Under the pieces are notes generated by a model. That model saw only the letters and a program-made list of their open reading frames with translations. It did not search any database and was not told the DNA's origin. From Marthasterias glacialis (lineage: Eukaryota > Echinodermata > Asteroidea > Forcipulatida > Asteriidae): a stretch of DNA of 64,000 bases. The stretch covers positions 992,001-1,056,000 of the forward strand of contig OU452222.1 in assembly GCA_911728455.2 (NCBI GenBank). The letters are read 5' to 3'. The translations under genes were made by a program, and so were the position numbers. Below are positions 1 to 11,053 of this stretch, one piece after another. The first letter of the stretch is position 1; the number at the start of each line of letters is the position of its first letter.

Positions 1-2556
1 AACTTGAATATCAGAGGCCTTCTTGAGAGAGGACACATTTTGTGATGATCTTTGTGTTTGAGTTTGAATTATTTCAGTACTGGCTTTCACTTCACTTTGC
101 TGACTCTGAATAACTGGATCAGGAGTTCCTCGGTCTTTGTTTTTGTTGCGTGAATCTCTATCAGCTTCACAGCCGGATGAATTTGAGGTTGCAGTTTCTT
201 CAGTTTGAAGCAACAGGGGATGAGAACTGTGAAGATGTATGTCGAGGATGTCACTGGACCAAAAGTTGAGGTTGCAGAATTGGCATCGATGGAGACCTTT
301 CAAGTGTGGTTGCTCTTCTTGGTGAGCAGCAGAGCTACTTTTACTCACTGCTGGGGCACCTTCCATCTCATCTCTAGCTTCCCCGTCGCTAAGTTCAATT
401 GCACTTGATTGACTTGTATCTTCTTCGGTGGTAGTTGAACTGCAGCTGTTTCGTCTGACATGCAAAAAGAACCGCACACAATTGGCAAACTGCTCATTAC
501 AGAGACAGCACTCTAGTGGGCGACTGTAGCTTTCAAACACTTGACACCAGTGGGTCCTAACATGCTTCTTAAGACTTGTAGGGCTGTCACATAAAATGCC
601 ACAGAAGCCACATCTGTGCTTTCGCTTGGGGAAACATTTCTCATTGTGAAGACTACTGGATGAGTCCTCAGATGTCGTATTCATCGCGGCATTCTCTGAA
701 ACAAGGCGATCTTTCTGTTCACTATTCTCAGAAAATGAGCTTTTGTCTCGTTGATCTTGCTTAGCATCAATCTTTGTTTGAATACACTTCTTCATAGAAT
801 GTACTCTGAGTGTAGAACTATCATGAAATCTATACTTACAAAGCCTACAAACGTATGGGCGCTTGCTTCTTTTAAACTCATCAGATCCCATGTGTAAAGA
901 GATGTGTTTTTCTAAGTATGCAACTCGCTTGTATTTCATGCTGCACAAGCCACATTTGAAAGGTCGTTCAAAGCTGTGTTTATGATGTTGAGTCCCTGTG
1001 CGTCCTTCTGTAGAGCAGTGATTACTTGATGATCTGAACTTGATCTTTTTTGATTTGCTGCTGGAAGTGCTTTCCTTTATGTCTTTGATATTCTCATTTC
1101 TGGCATTCAGTTTTGCATGATCCGCATGTTGCCGCACACAGTGTAATCGGATTTTGGACTCCTTAAATGATTTTTTTTGGCAAATATTGCACATGAATGC
1201 ACCCATCGGTGTTCTGCACCAGTTTCTGGCAGCTTTATTCAATAAGCTCTTTCCATTGATGGATGAGGCTTGGTTACTGTTTTTAGACTTTGCCTTCACC
1301 GGAGCTGAACATGTATGACTTTTCTTATTGTCCAGGTCAGAGAATTCCTCAAAACATTCTAGGCACTTGTACAGCTTCACAGAATGCAGCTTATGAAGAG
1401 AACCAATAGTAGGTGTCTTGGGGTTGCACTTGTGTTCTAATTGGGACAAGATGCGACGAAATCTCTTCAGGCATTTTGGGCACTGATATTGTGGTGATTT
1501 ATTAGTTTTCTCTGGTACGTTTCTCAATGAAAATACTCCAACTATTTGTGGCTGTACAAAAACATTAGAGAATTCCTGAGGCTGTGTGCTTGTGACTGTT
1601 TCATCAGTGTTATTCTGCGAGGTAACCTCAGCTGGCTCTGGAGGGTTCACACTAGCTGTAGCATTTTCAAAAACCTCCTCCGATTGAGTAATCTTGGCTG
1701 GTTCGTTATTGCTGCATTTTTGCAGAACAGGAAGATCTGAAACATATACCTCTTTAAGGTTTGACAAAGATAAACCATTTGTTGTTCCCGGTTGATTTTC
1801 AGCAGCAATACTGATAGTGCTGCCAGGTTGAAGTGTTGGAATACATGTAGCATCCGATATTGGAATATCAACACTGACATTTCTATTGTCTAAATTACAT
1901 TCTGCTTCTTTTGTTTGTTTAGCGTTCAAATAAAACTCTGGCTGTACAACATGAAAGACTGTTGCACTTTGACTAATCTCAGTTGATGTCACCTCCGTAG
2001 AACTCAAAATATCATTGTTTGAGTGAAGAACACCTGTTGTAGACACAAGCTCAGGGGCAACAGAAGGACAGGATGTACCTTGTTGAATTTCCTCATATGG
2101 CCCTCCTTCAGTAGTGATGACACAAGCAGCAAATTTGTTTCCCACAGAAATTCCTCCATCTGTCTGCATACGTAAGCAAGTCGGCAGCACAGTTTCAACC
2201 AAGTTCTTACCACTCATTGCAATATGAGACGTGCACATTTCAGAATCAGTAAGGGGAGTAGAAACCTCAAGAGACAGTTGAGAGTTTGTTTTTATCAGCT
2301 CACAAGGATGAAGATTACCATACTCAGAGTGACAAGTATTACTTTCAGCAATGTTTAAATTGATCTCCCCAATGGGAGATTCAATTTGTTGGCATCTGGA
2401 AGTTGTTGTCTTATCAACATTATGTTGGTGCATGTAGGAAACAGAATTTCCCTGAGGTGGAGACTCCTCTTGTCTTCTTAAGTTGAAGACAGTTGATGAG
2501 GAGGGACGGCGTAGAATGACTGGTGGAAGGTTGGGATGTTTGCCGGTCTCATTCAT
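1..2556 (-). CDS. Multi-C2H2 zinc-finger protein, long exon, truncated by the left window edge
   Basis: An uninterrupted 852-codon minus-strand frame starts with ATG at 2556-2554 and is still open at base 1. TTTCAG directly precedes the ATG, so this is an internal exon behind a 3' splice site, and the ATG may be the true start after a non-coding 5' exon. The first ~350 residues are polar, Ser/Thr/Gln-rich and have no recognisable domain. Eight C2H2-type units follow, at about residues 354-376, 395-415 (last Zn ligand Cys), 454-477, 531-554, 566-589, 646-669, 679-701 and 761-784. Several have irregular spacing or CCHC-like endings. The fingers are isolated and lack the TGEKP linker, unlike the neighbouring ZNF236. 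A nuclear DNA- or RNA-binding role is the family expectation. I do not recognise the orthologue. It is transcribed away from ZNF236, but the 5' exon in the 16.5-kb gap was not found. Confidence 0.85.
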   Translation of the reverse strand, partial: MNETGKHPNLPPVILRRPSSSTVFNLRRQEESPPQGNSVSYMHQHNVDKTTTSRCQQIESPIGEINLNIAESNTCHSEYGNLHPCELIKTNSQLSLEVSTPLTDSEMCTSHIAMSGKNLVETVLPTCLRMQTDGGISVGNKFAACVITTEGGPYEEIQQGTSCPSVAPELVSTTGVLHSNNDILSSTEVTSTEISQSATVFHVVQPEFYLNAKQTKEAECNLDNRNVSVDIPISDATCIPTLQPGSTISIAAENQPGTTNGLSLSNLKEVYVSDLPVLQKCSNNEPAKITQSEEVFENATASVNPPEPAEVTSQNNTDETVTSTQPQEFSNVFVQPQIVGVFSLRNVPEKTNKSPQYQCPKCLKRFRRILSQLEHKCNPKTPTIGSLHKLHSVKLYKCLECFEEFSDLDNKKSHTCSAPVKAKSKNSNQASSINGKSLLNKAARNWCRTPMGAFMCNICQKKSFKESKIRLHCVRQHADHAKLNARNENIKDIKESTSSSKSKKIKFRSSSNHCSTEGRTGTQHHKHSFERPFKCGLCSMKYKRVAYLEKHISLHMGSDEFKRSKRPYVCRLCKYRFHDSSTLRVHSMKKCIQTKIDAKQDQRDKSSFSENSEQKDRLVSENAAMNTTSEDSSSSLHNEKCFPKRKHRCGFCGILCDSPTSLKKHVRTHWCQVFESYSRPLECCLCNEQFANCVRFFLHVRRNSCSSTTTEEDTSQSSAIELSDGEARDEMEGAPAVSKSSSAAHQEEQPHLKGLHRCQFCNLNFWSSDILDIHLHSSHPLLLQTEETATSNSSGCEADRDSRNKNKDRGTPDPVIQSQQSEVKASTEIIQTQTQRSSQNVSSLKKASDIQV

Positions 2557-3917
2557 CTGAAATTTTGAAAAATTTAAGAAAATTAACTATCATGTAGTCA
2601 TTGAGAATTGAGGTCTTATCTACAGTAGCTTCTGGTCTCCTCTCTTGCCTGTGTGTTGTGTTTGATCATTATCCATTGTTTGATCAGTCTCTCTTCCAAT
2701 GGATTATCTCACTAAATTTGGAGGTGGGAGGGGTGCCAGTCAGAAGCCATTCAACCTGAAACTCACCAGGGATCACACCCAAGTTAAACTCATTAATCTA
2801 TTCATGGAGGTAATTTCTACCTCCATGATCTATTCATGACAAATTCCATGGAATTTGACACCCACAACTGCCATAACACTGCAGTGCCTTCCCAAGAATG
2901 ACCACACAAGCAAGCCTTGAAATAAACAACTGTCTTTCAACTAGAAATTATCACCTTGCTTACCCTTTAAAAACAACACACAGCACAACCATCAGGGGTC
3001 CTACACAATCACAAGGAAATGATGGAAAGCTGGTTTTGCAATGTATACAGTACACTACTTAGGCCTATGTTGATGGAGGACCTCCCCCAGCCAAGACCTG
3101 ATTGATTGATTAACTTCCACATCAGATTCAGAATCATCCAGAAAAAGTAATTGACTTCTCATCATCTACATACTTTTCAACAAGCACACCATACAACCAT
3201 GAAGGAAGGACATGCAACCAACCCTTGAAAATTCCATCCAATTCCATGACAGTGTTTTATGTAGTAAAAACAATGAAAAGCGGTGGATTTTATGACAGTT
3301 TTTTTTAATGTATCAGGCTATTTTGAATTGATTGAAGAAACCACTAAGAAATGGTGATTTGTGGAGAGAAGTATTTTTCTGGAGAATTGCACGAGGTATA
3401 GGCATGTGGGATTTCAGATTGAAAGTATTGTTCTGTAGTATACAAATATTAACTGCTTGGAGTGTCATGGTTGAAACTATGACTCCTGAGGTGATTCCTG
3501 GCGTATTTTATTAAGAGGAAGCCAAGGGAAAACAGAGAGCTCCGGGGATTACCTTGGGAGCTGTAGTTTTAACCATAGCATGAATAAAAGCAGTCCATAT
3601 TTGTTTTACAAGCCAAGTTGCCCGATCTGAAGATCGGGATTGGAGCGGTCAGTGTTGGGTGAAATGAAGGGGGGATGAAGGGTATAGATAGTTGCGGTAT
3701 AAAGTGGCTAGTCTTATCTGACACAATCGTACCACCATCATAACTGGCAACATCTCCATCGTAGTTCAGGTTATTAAAGTATGTTGTTGAGGTCTTTCAT
3801 AGATTTTGTAGCAGTTTTTTGTTACTGCCTGTTTTTGAAATTTGAATTTGTAAGGCATAAATACACAGGTACCAACAAACACATGAGCGTTCACTCGGTC
3901 GGACCCTAAAAAATACA
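2557..3917. other. Non-coding spacer upstream of the zinc-finger exon
   Basis: No coding exon is visible. It begins with the splice acceptor of the flanking zinc-finger exon. Around 2718-2800 lies a fragment related to a repeat that recurs at 62010-62200 (shared core GTCAGAAGCCATTCAACCTG). At 2803-2830 is a small hairpin in which CATGGAGGTA pairs with TACCTCCATG. Short ORFs here have no family resemblance. Confidence 0.6.
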
Positions 3918-3919
3918 TA

Positions 3920-4802
3920 CCGTAATTTTCGGCCCAAAAGCCGCTCGGCCCATTAGCCGCTGCGCCCAAGAATTTACAAAGCAAGATTCAGTTGTCGGCA
4001 CATAAGCCGCTATACCCCATAAGCCGCAGTATTTTTTCAGAAAAAGACCGAAAATAAAGGCCATTGAGCACGTTTAATTTCAGGTGAACAATAGCGTGAC
4101 CGCATGTACTGTAGTCAACACAGAAACAGTGGCCAAGTCCAGATCTGTATTTTCCATTAAATACTGTTGAACTTATCTATATGTCATTTACAAGCAATTT
4201 ACAACCCCAGCCAGCGTGCGTACCTTACGTTGCGGTCTTCCGATCGTGCACGTTGCAGCGACCATCATAAGCAAGAATTTACCTCCGCTACCGGCAGAGG
4301 GCGCGCTACATATTTATAGCGCCCTCCAGTGGCAGCTTACGGCAAAGACCGATAAAGTCCGTCAATGAATGCAAAACGGTCGATAACATCCGACATTTTG
4401 CAACTTCCTGTTTACATGCTTGTAGTGTATTGACGCACTGGTTTACAAATGCATAATCAGCAATGCACAGGTCGGTGTGCGGATACCAATTTATCTGATT
4501 GAACGCCGATGTGTTTTCACCAACGCTAGCTCGGTCGGCTTAACGTGTTTTGATTGGAATTGGATATCAACATTTGTCATAGCTGAACTAAAAAAAAAAA
4601 GCTTTTATGTTTTCTGGTTAGTTTTTTTTTTGTCACATTGCCATTTTCATTGTCGTCTTGAATTTTATTGTGCGAGTGCAGTAATTTTCGGCTTACATTA
4701 CTGACACGTTGGCCAATAAGCCGCTCGGCCCATAAGCCGCGTGGAACTTTTTGCGGGCGAAAAACAACCAGCAAGCCGCGGCTTATAGGCCGAAAATTAC
4801 GG
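3920..4802. mobile_element. TA-flanked terminal-inverted-repeat element (883 bp, non-autonomous)
   Basis: The left end CCGTAATTTTCGGCC is the exact reverse complement of the right end GGCCGAAAATTACGG, and both ends are flanked by TA (3918-3919 and 4803-4804). Subterminal copies of the word AAGCCGC, in forward and inverted orientation, crowd both ends. No transposase frame is visible inside. TA duplication plus short inverted ends fits a Tc1/mariner-type non-autonomous element; the superfamily is inferred. A diverged relative with the same GCCGCGGCTTATA end lies at 56320-56662. Confidence 0.75.
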
Positions 4803-5391
4803 TACTGTACGCCAGATAATGTCAAGTGTAAATAAAAGCGTTGTTGGGTCCAGTTTAACTTGGCAACTGTGATGGGCTGTGGTATATAGGCCAACGTTAA
4901 TCATTGTGGATATAGAACAATGGGGATCATGTGCACAGTAGACTCTACGCAAACAACTCCGTCCGGATTAACGCCTCTGTGGGGTTCGCAAACAAACTAA
5001 ACGGCTGCTGCATGTAAGATTTGAGAAACACCACGAAGTGTGGCCGTTGCAGTAATTAAGCACACGGGTCAAGAATAACACAGCACCTAAGGGAAAACAG
5101 AGGGAGTGTGTGCGAAAAAGTGAATGGTCCCGTACGACGGCCGCTGTATAACAAAAAGCACTGAATAATGCAGGAAAAGCGGCGATTTGCCAGTGACGCA
5201 AAAACGACCTCTTCAACGGAGCCAGAAGGGCGACAACGACACCCTCTGGAATTTTCCCAAGACGTGGGTAGCCCTCCCAAGCCGCGGGACCCAGCCGTTC
5301 CGGACACTATGTGTCACAAACATTTGAAGTTTTCGCTCTTATTATATTAGATAACACTCCATACATGACATCTAGGTACCAAGAAACTTCT

Positions 5392-5475
5392 GTTGCTATG
5401 GGTATATTACAATGGATACTATGGGTATAGTACATTGGTTGCTACGGGATAGTACATTGGTTGCTATGGGTATAG
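5392..5475. repeat. Short tandem repeat, ~27-bp unit
   Basis: Three to four imperfect copies of a unit containing TTGCTATGGGTATAGTACA follow one another. Units differ by single substitutions and one-base deletions. No coding frame is associated with it. Confidence 0.7.
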
Positions 5476-5924
5476 CGCCTCACATTCACATGGCTTTCTA
5501 GTAAAAATAGGACATATCATGTGACGTGCTCTAAACCAATCAAAAGGCAGTATCTATGTAGTGGTTGTAATAAATATAATACTAAAGATTTGTCATAGTA
5601 TACTTAAAAAATGATACTGATAAAATCGAGCTTGCAAGCTGAGTGGAGGGTAGACAATTGAAGATCGTTTAACCACAAGAATAATGTACCGGTATAGTGT
5701 CAAAAACTTTATGTTGTTATTGAATTTAAAATTGATAAACTATACAACCCTGATACAGCGGTGCTATATCCTTCCTCCATGCTTTGCCTACTGCTCATGA
5801 ACATGAGTCTTAATCTAGGTATGTGAGAGCATGGTGAAGAGCACACAAGTCTCCACAGCAACATGGAATATTGAAAGATGAGGAGTAAAAGTTAGGGATT
5901 CATTTTAAGAGCTTTTGATGGTGG

Positions 5925-6135
5925 GTGGGGCCTTGATTAAGAGATGATGTCACATAGAAAAAACATGCTTGCATGTTTAATAACATCATTTCCGAGAACA
6001 TGGTTAGAATGTAGATGCCTGATGACCTTGAGGTCTTAGCATTGAGAATGTGTGGGTGTGTGGTGTGAGAATAGGGGTGAGCCTTGAGATGACAGATTCA
6101 GTGGGCCACCTGTTGGTGTGTACTGAATTATTGAA
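5925..6135. repeat. Diverged LTR-like fragment
   Basis: This segment resembles part of 10500-10747 in the same orientation. Shared words include ACATCATTTC followed by GAACA and GGTTAGAATG-like sequence, then a GGGGTGAGCCTTGAG-like stretch. A third related stretch lies inverted at 12520-12720. By itself it has no ends or coding capacity, so it is read as a decayed piece of the repeat described at 10190. Confidence 0.4.
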
Positions 6136-6151
6136 AAAGATAGGAGCCACT

Positions 6152-7060
6152 GGGCATGTTCACACGAGTAGTTAACTTCACTGCTAACTTCTCTGCTAAA
6201 TATTCGCAGCGGAGGATCTTCGTAAAAACGGCCTTAACTAAAAAATGCCTTGCGTTCACACGGAGTGCTAACTGCTGATAGCTGTCTGCAAAGGTCACAA
6301 AACCATTACGTCATCTTCCGGTTGTTTTCGCGCGCGCGCGCCCCTCGGTGTTTTTGTCTCCCCTGCTGGCAAAATGTGTCTCCCCGCTGTCAAAGCAGCG
6401 AGCTAGCGATCTTTATGGCCAAGTTCGTACGATTCCCATTTCGTGGAAGCGGACCGGTATTGCCTGGTACTCGTGCCCCAAAACACATGCTGGGTACCAG
6501 TCAGGCTCAGCTGGTTTTTGTGCGAAGTTGGCCTTTGTTTTATTTCTGACAATCACAAACATGGCTCCGAACATGAAATTTAATTATTCTTTACAAGTTT
6601 TCGCAGTTATTTTGGCTGCGTTGAGAGTACGTACTAGGGCTGCTTTAGAGAGTGCAGATGAGGTGAAGTTGGGTGAAAAGACAAGAGAGTTTCGTCAGTG
6701 GTGGAAAAGGGAAATGGGTAGACGACTCCTTGGGGAGAAAAATACTCGGCTTCGTTTTTGGAAGTACATCTTGCGGCGAAAACAACATCGCATGTATTTT
6801 GCACACGGTATCAGGAAGTGGTCTAAAGTGGCTAAGGTCAGTTGCATTCACACGGCAAAATAGCGCTGTTAAAGTATCAAGTTTCACTGCTAAGTCGTAA
6901 AACTGAAGTTAGCAGCGGAAATTTTCGCTGCTAACTTTTGGAGTTAGCAGCGAAGTTAGCAGCGAAGTTAGCAGCGAAGTTAACTATTTTTGCGTTCACA
7001 CGGTCACAAATTTTTCGCTGTTAGCTAGCAGCGAAGTTAGCTACTCGTGTGAACGTACCC
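6152..7060. mobile_element. DNA transposon copy 1, 909 bp, 3-bp target duplication ACT
   Basis: Left end GGGCATGTTCACACGAGTAG and right end CTACTCGTGTGAACGTACCC are inverted repeats. The element is flanked by ACT on both sides (6149-6151, 7061-7063). Both subterminal zones carry serial copies of the 12-mer GTTAGCAGCGAA or its complement. It is almost identical to the element at 13878-14797. The 3-bp duplication and GGG/CCC ends with a GTTCACACG motif fit the PIF/Harbinger group, but the assignment is inference because no transposase is present. An internal 171-codon frame (6348-6863) is described separately. Confidence 0.85.
6348..6863 (+). CDS. 171-aa ORF inside transposon copy 1, function unknown
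   Basis: An ATG-to-stop frame occupies most of the element interior. The C-terminal third is strongly basic and tryptophan-rich, with a WWKREMGRRLLGEKN-type stretch around residues 120-135 and Arg/Lys-rich segments after it. The last residues run into the inverted-repeat zone, so the stop lies in element end sequence. I recognise no transposase, helicase or Myb/SANT motif. In copy 2 a one-base deletion breaks the same frame, so selection on it is doubtful. It may be a remnant of the N-terminal part of a transposase, or chance in a recently spread element. Confidence 0.3.
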   Translation: MFLSPLLAKCVSPLSKQRASDLYGQVRTIPISWKRTGIAWYSCPKTHAGYQSGSAGFCAKLAFVLFLTITNMAPNMKFNYSLQVFAVILAALRVRTRAALESADEVKLGEKTREFRQWWKREMGRRLLGEKNTRLRFWKYILRRKQHRMYFAHGIRKWSKVAKVSCIHTAK

Positions 7061-7574
7061 ACTGTTGGAGTCAAGCTGCAATTCGGCCTGTATTAAACAC
7101 TATTCAATACCCGAATCCCAGCCTGGCCAGTTGGGACACTTTACCATGGTAGAGCACGTTTAAGAACCCAAAACACTTATCATGAAAGAGTAGGAGTTTA
7201 CTCCTGTGTTCCTGGTTAAGATAACAAGCATCCTTATCTACAGGTTTCCTCAGGCTTCCGAGCTACAGTAAAAAATAAAAACTTAGTGATAGCACTTAAA
7301 GACTAACTAATAGTAAAAAACTGCATGAGCTTTCCTAGCAACGACTACTTCATCAGATGCCAGTAGAGTGATGAAGTTCATTTCTGAGACATCTTTGGTT
7401 TCATTACTAGAAAATAAAAATAACAATTGTTTTTGTGACCCAATTCTACACTTAGTCAGTTGCAATCAAAACAACAAATCCCACAGAAGATCTTCTCATT
7501 GATAAAAACATCATTCAAAAAGAAGTTCTTTGAGGCAAACGGTACACCTGCAGGGTTTAATTCCCTGGGTTTCA

Positions 7575-7617
7575 GAGATTACAGTAAACAAGATTACAGT
7601 AAACAAGATTACAGTAT
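7575..7617. repeat. 14-bp triplicate
   Basis: GATTACAGTAAACA occurs twice in direct tandem, followed by a third partial unit GATTACAGTA. It is a simple local duplication in non-coding sequence. Confidence 0.7.
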
Positions 7618-7746
7618 ATTTCTGTTGCATGAGGACCTGTTTAAAAATCACCAATTGCAATATGATTACTATGCCTACTTTACAGAAATAATCCACTGAA
7701 GCTATATTTGTACTGTACATGAAGACATTCATGTACGAGCAATGCC

Positions 7747-8387
7747 TTAACTAGTTCACACCGGATGACGTGAGAACATGCAAATGTTTCCCCTGCCTGG
7801 AAACGGAAGCTGTCTTAAGACGCCTTTATGTAATTTCGGACCACACCGGACCGAAGGTCACCTGGTCATTCAACTACGGAGTGTGCGCAGACCATACACA
7901 TGCCGTCTAATGCTTCATTTCACTCACACAAGGACAAAAAAGGTCTTGAATTTACTTACATTTTGTGACTATTCAGAGGCGATTTTTTGTGTACACCCCG
8001 ATTGTAGACCTTTGACCTTTTGTTCCAAGAGGTGGATTACGTGGCATGAGAGGTTTCCACCATTGTTCATTCATGAAAATTGGGCTCAATGGAGGTAATT
8101 TAGAGTGAGCCAGCAATCAAGCAATGGTTCCGTGTTTAGTTCCACTCCTATGCCGTAGGTAACGGTCGATGTTTTTAAATTCACGTTGTGTGAATTTGAC
8201 ATTTTCTCGATCGAGAAGCAAGAGGGACGATCCAATAAAGAGAATCTTTGTTCTCATGGCCATTTCATGTCAGGGTTTCCTTGTGCCAGCGGTGCCCTCA
8301 AAGAAAAAAAGATTCTGGCAGTTCTGCCAAAAGAATCCCGCCAGGAGGACGGGACAACAAAAAATAATCCCGGTGTCAACTGGTTAA
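7747..8387. mobile_element. TTAA-flanked inverted-repeat element (641 bp)
   Basis: The segment begins TTAACTAGTTCACACCGG and ends CCGGTGTCAACTGGTTAA, an imperfect inverted pair with TTAA at both extremes. TTAA duplications are typical of piggyBac- and Kolobok-type elements, which is the basis of the assignment. A 106-codon frame inside (7778-8098) shows no transposase motif. A shorter relative with ends TTAACCAGTTAACGCC and GCGCTAACTGGTTA lies at 36195-36427. Confidence 0.65.
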
Positions 8388-10189
8388 AACAATGACTCAA
8401 GATGTCATCCTTCAGAGCGCCCAATTAATTAAGAAACAGGATCAGGAACATCATTGTTTTATACCATGAGGGATGATGTAATTCCCAGCTGGTGAATTGA
8501 ACCTTCAGATGATCACATAGGGAGTAGCAAAGACTAGATCAGTTTAGATAATCAATGTAATTGATTAATTTCTGTGTACACACGTGTACACTTGCAACAG
8601 CGAACAGAACATGTGACAGTCTTCACTTAAATACGTGAAGGTATGACAAATAAACAGCATACACGTGTTGGCCTAAATGTAACAAGCTCAAAAGCATCAA
8701 GTCAGGAAAAAGAATCAAGAAAGATGTGTGTTCATATACTATTTGTCCACAATGGCTACCAAACAGCCAACACTGTAACAAAATTACAATAAACTCAAAA
8801 ACTTCTTAACTATTGGTGTCTTCAGAACAACTGAAAAATATCCACATGAAGCTGGGCATTGCATTCCTGGACTATGAAGCACTACTTGTAAATAAACATT
8901 ACATAAAAGAGACAATAAACAAAAATAAACAAGTGTAAATGTATGTACATGGGTCAATTATCTTAAGCTAACGGAAGTGACAATAAACAATTCCAATGTG
9001 AGCTTTTCTTTGGGATGAAAAAGCTGAAGTGGCTGTAGAGTTTCTCACAAATAGGGCCTACTATTGTTAACATAATTTTTCAAATGCAAAATTGGAATGC
9101 ATGAAAAGGGTGTAATAACCAAAACTAAAGAAAATCCATCAAGAAAATTACAAAAGCAACAAAAAAGGTTCACCTTGTGACTTCTCACATGTACAACTAA
9201 GAAAAGCAAAGTAAAACAACCAGTTGAAGAAGTGAACTTGCATGTAAAATAATCATTAAACAGGAAAACCAAAGTATGTGTAGTTCTGAGCAACAACACT
9301 CGACCACTAACAGACAGTGGGCTCACAGAGCAGCTTTGTTGTCCTTCATGCATGCTCCATGGAAACATCTCTATGGTGGTACCACCAATAACTGAGTGAT
9401 TGGTTGGTTGTCTGGGTACTCTACTATTCCTTATAAATCTACAAATGGAGGTCAAGGCATACCAGATGGGATTACTCAGACCACAGTGGAACCATGGTGG
9501 AACATACCATGAATATTTCATTGCCCACAACACAGGGGAATGAAATGATCAATACTGATTACTTCTAAAGGACTACAATTTGCTTGAACAGCAAGATCAC
9601 TGGGCAATTGCAAGACCAACCAAGAGGTACAAGCATACTGTAACAAAAAGACAAATTTGATGTCAAACTCCACCTCTGAAAGTATAATTGACAAAGCTTA
9701 ATCCACAAACTAATCCAAAGTACTACAAATCCTTGGCATCAATAGCGACCTAACTTTCACCTTTTTTGAGTGTCCATCTGTGTCACAGACCTTGAATTTC
9801 ATCTTTGAGAGGGCAAGACCATTTTCACATGTCTACCCCCATGAAAAATCCAGATTCATTAAAACATGACCCCTGTCCCCCCCCCCAAAAAAAAAAAAAA
9901 GAAAAGAAAAGAAAAAAGAAGCAATGCCCCATATACTCCCCTAGAGAAAAATCCTTGTTATGCCACTGCATTTTGGCAAAGGAATCATTTTAAGGAGGGT
10001 GAAAGGAGGTCAAAGCAACTGAATACAAAGCAGTAAAAGGGTTATTCCATAAATTAGGGGGCCAACTTGTGACATTTTGAGAACAAAAGGATTATATGAG
10101 ATTTATTTAGTTTGAAATGCATAGTTTGCTTATGTAAAACATAAAATTACACATTAAAAAAAAAATTATACTGTGTGTCTCTGTGTTAA
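8388..10189. other. Gene-free spacer
   Basis: No exon, RNA gene or element ends are recognisable. Around 9880-9925 is a low-complexity run of C followed by A-rich sequence. The 162-codon minus frame at 9045-9533 has no domain, no splice context and ordinary intergenic composition, so I do not treat it as a gene. Confidence 0.5.
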
Positions 10190-10747
10190 TGATGATGTTG
10201 TTGTCTTAACCCACGCAATCAGAGAGGGGCGAGCGGTTGTGAACTTTCGAGTTAATAGCTGGACGGTATAGACGATAACAATTACACCGACACAAGTTGA
10301 TAGAGTCAAAAGTATTTTATTGACTTCAAACTATAACTTGTGATAGACCATGGAGGAGTTTCTCAATGGCAAGACCTAGCTCGTAGGTTTGGGGAAGAAA
10401 ATCTTGACGAAGACGAACACTCAAATCTTCGTATACTCTACTTAAAATGAAAGGGAAAAGGGTTTATATAGTTTTCTAGGTTTGGGGATTTCTAACTTTG
10501 GAAATGATGTCATACAGAACAGAAATAACATAAGTCTAGTGACATAATTTCTAAGTACAATGACATCATTTCTGTGAACAAGGCTAAGATGACGTAGTGG
10601 TCAGGGAGAGTGGTCACTTGGAAATAAGGACCTTGGGCTCATAGCCTAGGAATGTGTGTGGTAGTGTTTACTGCGAAATGGGGTGAACCTCTTGAAGGTT
10701 ATGTTTATGTGAGCCATCTGCTGACCATTACGAATCTAGCCTTACAC
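10190..10747 (-). mobile_element. Probable solo LTR of a retrotransposon
   Basis: Read on the minus strand, the segment has a TATA box (CTATATAAACCC, complement of 10460-10471) followed about 140 bases later by AATAAA (complement of 10316-10321), the order expected of an LTR U3-R region. It ends near a GTTAAGACAACAACATC stretch. Candidate outer bases are TG/CA, but I found no clear target-site duplication. No gag or pol coding sequence and no internal domain flank it. Related fragments lie at 5925-6135 and inverted at 12520-12720. A diverged promoter or other repeat is possible. Confidence 0.4.
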
Positions 10748-10975
10748 TTATTTAAGGGTGCACATTAATAATATTATAAATGGCCTTGTCTTTGCAAACA
10801 CAGGTATAAGAGCTATTGCATGAGAATAATATATAAGAATAGGGTTTGCGCTTTATAAATATTATATTATTATTATTATTATAAAGGGACACCATTTACG
10901 TGGGGAACCAAAGGATATTCAAAATAAAAAATGTTTTAGACACACTGTCTTTACAAACTCTGCACAACAGGGCAT

Positions 10976-11053
10976 GAGTTATATGTATTCAAGTTAATTG
11001 CAATTAACTTTGAAGAGTTATATGTATTCAAGTTAATTGCAATTAACTTTGAA
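10976..11053. repeat. Perfect 39-bp tandem duplication
   Basis: The block 10976-11014 is repeated without change at 11015-11053. The unit contains the palindrome AGTTAATTGCAATTAACT. Perfect identity suggests a recent slippage or a collapse/expansion point in assembly. Confidence 0.9.

Noticed and set aside
5056..5350. Overlapping 60-83-codon ORFs on both strands in a GC-richer patch
   Set aside because: No family resemblance. The patch might be a CpG-rich promoter for the left zinc-finger gene, but no splice donor linked it convincingly to the exon at 2556.
9045..9533. 162-codon minus-strand ORF
   Set aside because: Composition is Ser/Cys/Phe-rich as expected from translated AT-rich spacer; no domain, splice context or repeat of a known family.
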